NCBI GenBank assembly: GCA_045657665.1
Contig: JAZOTN010000038.1
Location: 124,001-188,000, forward strand
Length of the DNA stretch: 64,000 bases
Direction: 5' to 3'
From: RUG12461 sp045657665
Lineage (GTDB): Bacteria; Bacillota; Clostridia; Lachnospirales; Lachnospiraceae
The notes under the pieces are model-generated. The model made no database searches, had not been told where the DNA came from, and saw only the letters and a list, made by a program, of their open reading frames with translations. This document shows positions 59,800 through 64,000 of this stretch, in pieces (the stretch's first letter is position 1; every line of letters begins with the position of its first letter). Position numbers and translations under genes: made by a program.

Positions 59800-60183
59800 A
59801 TGGAATACAAATGGAGACAACGCAAATGCAATGGACTTGGACTGCCGTGGACCTTTACAGTCTATGCTCTTAGTGAGGACAGGCTGTTCATCGATTCCGG
59901 AGTGCTGAGTAAAAAGCAGGATGAAGTACGGTTGTACAGAATCTTGGATATTTCGCTGAGGAGAAGCCTCGGACAACGGATCTTCGGACTTGGGACGATT
60001 CACATCTGCAGCTCCGACAAGACGAAGAAGGATTTTGATCTCATTAACATCAAGCACAGCCAGGACATTAAGGAGATGATCTCCGAAATGGTAGAGAGAG
60101 AACGTGACCGGAAGCGTGTTTCCAGCCGCGAATTCATGAGCGATGCCCACGACGGCGACGGTATGGGAGATTTCTTCGGGTAG
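59800..60183 (+). CDS. PH-like (bacterial PH domain) protein
   Basis: 127 residues. After WRQRKCNGLGLPWTFTVYAL it follows the bacterial PH pattern: RLFIDSGVLSKKQDEVRLYRILDISLRRSLGQRIFGLGTIHI, then a helix SQDIKEMISEMVERERDRKR and an acidic Gly/Asp tail. No membrane segment. GGGAGG precedes the ATG, and the gene starts 29 bases after the oxidoreductase and ends just before a strong terminator, so it is the last gene of the dehydratase operon. The function is unknown; a scaffold or adaptor role is speculation. Confidence 0.75.
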   Translation: MEYKWRQRKCNGLGLPWTFTVYALSEDRLFIDSGVLSKKQDEVRLYRILDISLRRSLGQRIFGLGTIHICSSDKTKKDFDLINIKHSQDIKEMISEMVERERDRKRVSSREFMSDAHDGDGMGDFFG

Positions 60184-60200
60184 GAGGAGATGCGAATCTC

Positions 60201-60229
60201 AAAAAACGGGGCGAAATGCCCCGTTTTTT
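60201..60229 (+). terminator. terminator of the dehydratase operon
   Basis: AAAAAACGGGGC (60201-60212), loop GAAAT, GCCCCGTTTTTT (60218-60229): perfect 12-pair stem ending in six T. Confidence 0.92.
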
Positions 60230-60245
60230 GATGGACTTCCGACGC

Positions 60246-60329
60246 TTGACAAAACTTATAATAAGTTATAAGCTCTTTTCAAACCTATAGTCAGTTATAA
60301 TTAGTTATAATAGGTTTTAAAACCTATAG
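60246..60329 (+). promoter_or_regulatory. promoter and palindromic operator array of the ATPase gene
   Basis: TTGACA (60246-60251) with TATAAG 15 bases on (60267-60272), overlaid by repeats. AGTTATAA occurs at 60264-60271, 60293-60300 and 60303-60310, the last two one helical turn apart. AAACCTATAG occurs at 60281-60290. A perfect 18-base palindrome ATAGGTTTTAAAACCTAT spans 60310-60327. The density of sites suggests tight repression. Confidence 0.65.
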
Positions 60330-60349
60330 CAAACAATAAGGAGAGTGGA

Positions 60350-61396
60350 ATGAACAACAACCCGTTCACTGTTATTTTTGGCGTTGAGCCGCAGTCTGCA
60401 ATTCCCAGGAAAGAAGAATACCATAAGGTGATTGACGATTTTGAAAGCAGTAATCCCGCATCTTTTGGTTATGTGATCACGGGTGTGCGAGGATGCGGCA
60501 AAACCGTACTGATGACATCCATACAAAATTATTTTTCCGATAAAAAGGATTGGTTTGTCGTTCGGTTGAATCCGGACCTCGACCTGTTTTCTTCTGCAAT
60601 CAGTCAGTTGGCTGAATATATTCATCTGAAGGAGGAGCTCATTACAGGTGCAAATGTGTCCATAGCAGGCTTTGGAGGAGGGGGTTCCATGCGTTCTTTT
60701 TCCGACAATGAAACTCTGCTTCGAAAGATGCTGCGTGAGGCAGATAAACGCAGGAAAAGAGTTTTGATTGCAATAGATGAAGCATCAAATACAAAAAACA
60801 TAAAGACCTTCGCGCATTCGTTTCAAGCCTTTATAGGGGAAAAACTTCCGGTGCATTTACTCATGACGGCTTTGCCGGAGAATTTCAGTGCGCTTTCGGG
60901 TTCAAAAAACGGAACATTTCTTCGCCGTCTTCCAAGAATAAAGCTGGAAGGACTGAATCCGATCCTTGTTGAGAGAAAATACAGCGAGATATTTTCGGTT
61001 CAAAGAGACACTGCTGTTGTTTTTTCAAAAACAGTAATGGGTTATTCCTACGCATTTCAGCTTCTGGGTTCCATATTATGGGACAAGGGGAAAAAAGACA
61101 TTGATGATGATGTGGTTACGGAATTTGATGCCATGCTCTATGATGGTTCTTATAAGGCGATCTGGGATCGTCTCACGGGAAATGAGAAGAAAGTGATTCT
61201 GGCAATGGCACACAGTAATACGATGCAGATAAAGGATATTCGAGAGAGAGCCGGCATGGAGTCAAACCAGTTTGCGCCATACAGGGAGAATCTCAAGGAG
61301 AACGGGCTTATCAATACGGGAACCTATGGGAAAATCACCTTTACATTGCCGCGGTTCAGAGAGTTTGTACTTCGAATGGAAGAGTACATGGAATAA
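60350..61396 (+). CDS. P-loop ATPase with C-terminal winged helix (AAA/STAND-like)
   Basis: 348 residues. Walker A GVRGCGKT at 45-52, Walker B VLIAIDEAS near 142-150, a sensor-like LLMTALPENF near 170, and an arginine-rich FLRRLPRIKLEGL near 190. The last ~80 residues read as a winged helix (NEKKVILAMAHSNTMQIKDIRERAGM, ENGLINTGTYGKITFTLPRF). This resembles the archaeal-type/AAA_16 ATPases often seen in mobile or defence contexts. AAGGAGAGTGGA precedes the ATG. Base composition is visibly more AT-rich than the flanking operons, consistent with acquisition. No effector domain was recognised. Confidence 0.75.
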   Translation: MNNNPFTVIFGVEPQSAIPRKEEYHKVIDDFESSNPASFGYVITGVRGCGKTVLMTSIQNYFSDKKDWFVVRLNPDLDLFSSAISQLAEYIHLKEELITGANVSIAGFGGGGSMRSFSDNETLLRKMLREADKRRKRVLIAIDEASNTKNIKTFAHSFQAFIGEKLPVHLLMTALPENFSALSGSKNGTFLRRLPRIKLEGLNPILVERKYSEIFSVQRDTAVVFSKTVMGYSYAFQLLGSILWDKGKKDIDDDVVTEFDAMLYDGSYKAIWDRLTGNEKKVILAMAHSNTMQIKDIRERAGMESNQFAPYRENLKENGLINTGTYGKITFTLPRFREFVLRMEEYME

Positions 61397-61617
61397 ACGC
61401 ATAATGATAGGTTTCGTTTTGGGTTATTCGTTTGCTTTAAGAGATAGTCGATACTGACATGATAATAGTCCGCGAAGCTGACAAGCAGCTCTGCGGTAAG
61501 AGGCTGGGTTCCGGTCTCAAGATAACTGTATTTTCTCTGCGTGATTCCGATGGCATCAGCAATCTGCTGTTGCGTCAAATCGGAATCTTTGCGTAAATCT
61601 CTTATTCTATTCTGCAA
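61324..61617 (-). CDS. XRE-family transcriptional regulator
   Basis: 97 residues from a TTG at 61617 with GAGGG about 10 bases upstream. Residues 3-60 are a Cro/C1-type helix-turn-helix (IRDLRKDSDLTQQQIADAIGITQRKYSYLETGTQPLTAELL..., shortened here). Similar small regulators usually end near DYLLKQTNNPKR at about residue 68. The remaining ~29 residues run antisense into the 3' end of the ATPase gene, overlapping it by 73 bases, and look unselected. It converges with the ATPase and is preceded by TAGATA/TATCTA palindromes, which it may bind. Confidence 0.75.
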   Translation of the reverse strand: MQNRIRDLRKDSDLTQQQIADAIGITQRKYSYLETGTQPLTAELLVSFADYYHVSIDYLLKQTNNPKRNLSLCVYSMYSSIRSTNSLNRGNVKVIFP

Positions 61618-61655
61618 GGATTTCCCTCAATCATTTTTACATTTCGAAATATAAC

Positions 61656-61698
61656 ATAGATAATTTTTATCTATTGATTTTTAGATAAAATCTATCTA
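61656..61698 (-). promoter_or_regulatory. two operator-like palindromes upstream of the XRE gene
   Basis: ATAGATAA-TTT-TTATCTAT (61656-61674), perfect 8-base arms, and TAGATA-N5-TATCTA (61682-61698). Both share the TAGATA half-site. They cover the promoter region of the XRE gene and the upstream side of the small frame at 61739. Confidence 0.55.
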
Positions 61699-61738
61699 GG
61701 ATATTCTGATGAAGGCATTGGATTAAGAAAAAGATTTT

Positions 61739-61873
61739 GTGAGGAAAGTTTGTTTTGCCATAAATGTGAAAACAAAATATCGGATAACGCATGGCTTAGA
61801 TGCTACGGCTGATGTATTAGGTACGGACTTTCATTATTGCGACCCGATTGACTCAGCAATTCAAGAAGTGTAA
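61739..61873 (+). CDS. possible 44-residue frame or gene remnant, divergent from XRE
   Basis: A GTG-initiated frame of 44 residues whose C-terminal part reads ITHGLDATADVLGTDFHY and ends 14 bases before a strong terminator. There is no ribosome-binding site and I recognise no family. The position, divergent from an XRE gene across shared palindromes and closed by its own terminator, fits either a small regulated gene or the 3' stump of a deleted gene. The stretch 61618-62032 contains nothing else but the operators and the terminator. Confidence 0.3.
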   Translation: MRKVCFAINVKTKYRITHGLDATADVLGTDFHYCDPIDSAIQEV

Positions 61874-61887
61874 CCCCCTGTGCAACT

Positions 61888-61909
61888 ACCCCCGGGATTT
61901 TCCGGGGGT
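61888..61909 (+). terminator. intrinsic terminator closing the XRE cassette
   Basis: ACCCCCGG (61888-61895), loop GATTTT, CCGGGGGT (61902-61909), then TTTG. It stands just upstream of the GGDEF gene and insulates it. Confidence 0.85.
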
Positions 61910-62032
61910 TTTGTGATTTAGTTAACCGTCGATTGGCTAAGCGATTCCATCCATTCCATGCGGCCGCCTTATTCCCTTCTTTACAAAGAAACCATAGACA
62001 GGTATGATATGGGGCAAGGAGAAAATGCTTAT

Positions 62033-63184
62033 ATGAACCTGCAGGCGATCTACATAGCTAATATTGCGGGATTTATCCTGATCCTGTTTCTTTTTATCAG
62101 TCGTCTGATCACACAGACAAAAAGCCAGGCAGAGGACTACATTTTCAATGTGATGATGTTTCTGTCTCTTTTTGCGTGTCTTGTGGAGCCAATCACGTTT
62201 ACGGTGGATGGAAAGCCGGGTGTTATTGCAAAATGGGTGAACCTTCTCGGGAACACCTATCTTTATTTTGCCAACGGGATAGGTTCTTTCTTCTGGTGTG
62301 TGTACGTCGATCGAAAGCTCTACCATGACAAGGAGAGGATCTACCGTATCTATAGGAAATTGAGCGTTGTGGTGGTAATCATGCTGGCGACGCTGTTTGC
62401 CAATATCCCGTTCGGTTACTATTTTTATGTGGATGCCTCCAATGTCTATCATCGCCAGCCGCTGATTTACATATTTTATTTCTACATGATGCTTTGCTGT
62501 GCGTGGAGCTTGATCTCGTTTTTTATATGCCGTCACCGTTATGGAAAGGTCGCTTTTTTCCCGATCTTCATGTTTTTAGGCCCGGTTGTGACAGGAAGTG
62601 TTCTGCAGATGATTTTTTTCGGGATTTCACTGGCGTGGCTCGGCGTTGCAGTTGGTATCGTGGCGCTTTACATGAGCCTCCTCAATCAGCGATCCTACCT
62701 GGACAATCTGACGGGGCTTTTCAACCGCATGTATCTTGAGCATATCTATTATGAAATGCAAAAAAGCAATGCCAACAACTATTACGGGATCATGATGGAT
62801 ATGAATTATTTCAAGGAGATTAACGACACCTACGGACATTCCATGGGAGACAAGGCGCTTTGTGATGCGGCGCAGCTGCTGCGAACGGCAGCGGATGCTT
62901 CGTCGATGATGTTCCGGTATGCGGGGGATGAGTTTATCGTTATCATAAAAACCGACCGGGAAGAGCAGGTATTTGCGATGGAAGAGCGTATCCGCAAGGA
63001 AACGGACCGGTTCAATGCCGCCGGGAAAAAGCCGTATCGTCTCAGCTTTGCTATGGGACATGCCGCGTACGATTATGAAAAGGATGATGAGGATACGTTC
63101 CTCAAGAAAATAGATGCCGCGATGTATGAAAACAAGGCAAGAATGCATGAGGAGTTTGAAATAGCACGGCAAGGAGCAGTATGA
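62033..63184 (+). CDS. membrane-bound GGDEF (AGDEF) protein
   Basis: 383 residues from the ATG at 62033, with AAGGAG 11 bases upstream; the frame is open further left without added domains. About seven transmembrane helices in residues 5-225 form a sensory membrane region. The cyclase domain (about 225-370) has NLTGLFNRMYLEHIYYEM, MMDMNYFKEINDTYGHSMGD and FRYAGDEFIV. The signature is AGDEF instead of GGDEF, a variant still active in some cyclases. No RxxD inhibitory site stands out. The last bases overlap the MATE gene (ATGA), so the two are coupled. Confidence 0.87.
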   Translation: MNLQAIYIANIAGFILILFLFISRLITQTKSQAEDYIFNVMMFLSLFACLVEPITFTVDGKPGVIAKWVNLLGNTYLYFANGIGSFFWCVYVDRKLYHDKERIYRIYRKLSVVVVIMLATLFANIPFGYYFYVDASNVYHRQPLIYIFYFYMMLCCAWSLISFFICRHRYGKVAFFPIFMFLGPVVTGSVLQMIFFGISLAWLGVAVGIVALYMSLLNQRSYLDNLTGLFNRMYLEHIYYEMQKSNANNYYGIMMDMNYFKEINDTYGHSMGDKALCDAAQLLRTAADASSMMFRYAGDEFIVIIKTDREEQVFAMEERIRKETDRFNAAGKKPYRLSFAMGHAAYDYEKDDEDTFLKKIDAAMYENKARMHEEFEIARQGAV

Positions 63185-64000
63185 GCGAAGAAAAAGTAAC
63201 CGAAGAAAATGTGACCGAAGAACGTAAAGAAAATAAAATGGGCGTGCTGCCGATCAACCGCCTGCTGATCAGCATGTCCCTTCCCATGATGATTTCCATG
63301 CTGGTACAGGCGCTTTATAATATCGTGGACAGTATTTTCGTGGCGAAGATCGGAGAGAATGCGCTGACGGCGGTGTCCATGGCGTTTCCGCTGCAGACCC
63401 TGATGATCGCTCTGGCAGGCGGAACGGGAGTTGGTATCAACGCCATTTTGTCCAAGGCACTTGGTGAAAAACGATACGACCGTGCCAATCAGACAGCCGG
63501 AAATGGTCTTCTTCTTGCGATCATAAGCTTCCTGGTTTTTCTCGTGCTGGGAGCAACCGTGGTGCGGCCGTTTTACATGGGTCAGACGACGGATCCCGAG
63601 ATCATTGAATACGGCGTGGACTATCTGACCGTTGTGCTTTGTGTATCAGCAGGTCTTTTCGGACAATTTGTATTTGAACGTCTTCTTATCTCTACGGGCA
63701 GGACCGTGCTCTCCATGATTACGCAGGCAACGGGAGCGCTCATTAACATCATTCTGGATCCGATCCTTATTTTTGGGCTTCTCGGGTTCCCGAGGCTTGG
63801 AGTACAGGGCGCTGCGGTTGCGACAGTGATCGGACAGATTACCGCGGCAACGATGGGACTCGTTCTTAATCTGAAGAAGAATCCGGATATTCAGCTTTCT
63901 TTCCGGATGATGAAGCCTAACGGGAAGATGATCGCAGAGATCTATAAGATCGGAATTCCATCCATCATCATGCAGTCTATTGGTTCTTTCATGGTGTATG
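63181..64000 (+). CDS. MATE family efflux transporter (partial, runs off the window)
   Basis: The first 273 residues of a MATE transporter. An acidic/polar N-terminal tail (MSEEKVTEENVTEERKENK) precedes the first helix pair (PINRLLISMSLPMMISMLVQ, ALYNIVDSIFVAKIGENAL), which is typical of MATE proteins; further helices extend to the window edge, including GALINIILDPILIF near 182 and GVQGAAVATVIGQ near 204. It would export cationic drugs or metabolites using a Na+ or H+ gradient. It overlaps the GGDEF stop by 4 bases; the stop codon is beyond 64000. Confidence 0.92.
   Translation, partial: MSEEKVTEENVTEERKENKMGVLPINRLLISMSLPMMISMLVQALYNIVDSIFVAKIGENALTAVSMAFPLQTLMIALAGGTGVGINAILSKALGEKRYDRANQTAGNGLLLAIISFLVFLVLGATVVRPFYMGQTTDPEIIEYGVDYLTVVLCVSAGLFGQFVFERLLISTGRTVLSMITQATGALINIILDPILIFGLLGFPRLGVQGAAVATVIGQITAATMGLVLNLKKNPDIQLSFRMMKPNGKMIAEIYKIGIPSIIMQSIGSFMVY

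Noticed and set aside
1..64000. CRISPR array, tRNA or rRNA genes, insertion sequences
   Set aside because: No regularly spaced repeats, no cloverleaf with conserved T-loop, and no transposase or integrase motifs were recognised anywhere in the window.

Overview
The window looks like a stretch of Lachnospiraceae-type (Clostridia, Bacillota) chromosome. The pointers are the addB-addA exonuclease pair, a CIRCE element, a clostridial giant acyl-CoA dehydratase activase, 2-hydroxyacyl-CoA dehydratase subunits, comEA/comEC, the rpsT/holA/lepA/hemW group, strong Shine-Dalgarno sequences and intrinsic terminators. Genus and species cannot be read from the sequence. No tRNA, rRNA, CRISPR array or intact insertion sequence was seen.

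Layout. 0-7.4 kb: a truncated HTH-like fragment, an aldo/keto reductase, a sodium:alanine symporter pseudogene with an internal deletion, a fructosamine-kinase-like protein, a zinc-ribbon membrane protein, a Suv3-like helicase, and a SIMPL-domain protein on the reverse strand. 7.4-18 kb: an apparent operon of addB, addA, maf, a small acidic protein, a PrsA-like lipoprotein foldase and a GH2 glycosidase. 18-29.7 kb: htpG behind a CIRCE element, the convergent 1415-residue activase, a rhomboid-like membrane protein, glnS, a DUF2225 protein, and argG on the reverse strand. 29.8-37 kb: divergent argC, a GNAT gene, argJ, a DUF4349 lipoprotein, argB, argD and an anchored solute-binding-like protein. 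Together with argG these cover most of arginine synthesis (argF/argH are not in the window). 37-43.5 kb: a lipoprotein ComEA, a two-component system, a GerMN lipoprotein and ComEC. 43.5-49.2 kb: a GT4 glycosyltransferase overlapping a GH13 glucosidase, an FHA-GGDEF cyclase, and an iron-sulfur aldo/keto reductase on the reverse strand. 49.3-53.9 kb: rpsT, holA (reverse), lepA and hemW. The sporulation genes gpr and spoIIP and the heat-shock gene hrcA, often found in this neighbourhood in Firmicutes, are absent.

53.9-60.2 kb holds the most interesting set. Two 2-hydroxyacyl-CoA dehydratase-family subunits are followed by an unlisted 56-residue membrane peptide, a 943-residue multi-cluster FAD/NAD(P)H oxidoreductase and a PH-like protein, all ending at a strong terminator. 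This could be a self-contained low-potential reductase or dehydratase whose ATP-dependent activator would be the giant activase encoded 30 kb away. 60.2-61.9 kb is an AT-richer cassette bounded by terminators: a P-loop ATPase behind a dense palindromic operator, a convergent XRE repressor and a possible small reading frame. The window ends with a membrane-bound GGDEF protein and the start of a MATE transporter.

Expression signals worth noting: three genes (addB, the rhomboid-like gene, holA) have good promoters placed so that transcription should begin at or within a base or two of the start codon with no Shine-Dalgarno. The comEA ribosome-binding site is enclosed in a hairpin. Several stop codons lie inside terminator hairpins. 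All functional calls come from reading motifs by eye; no database search was run.
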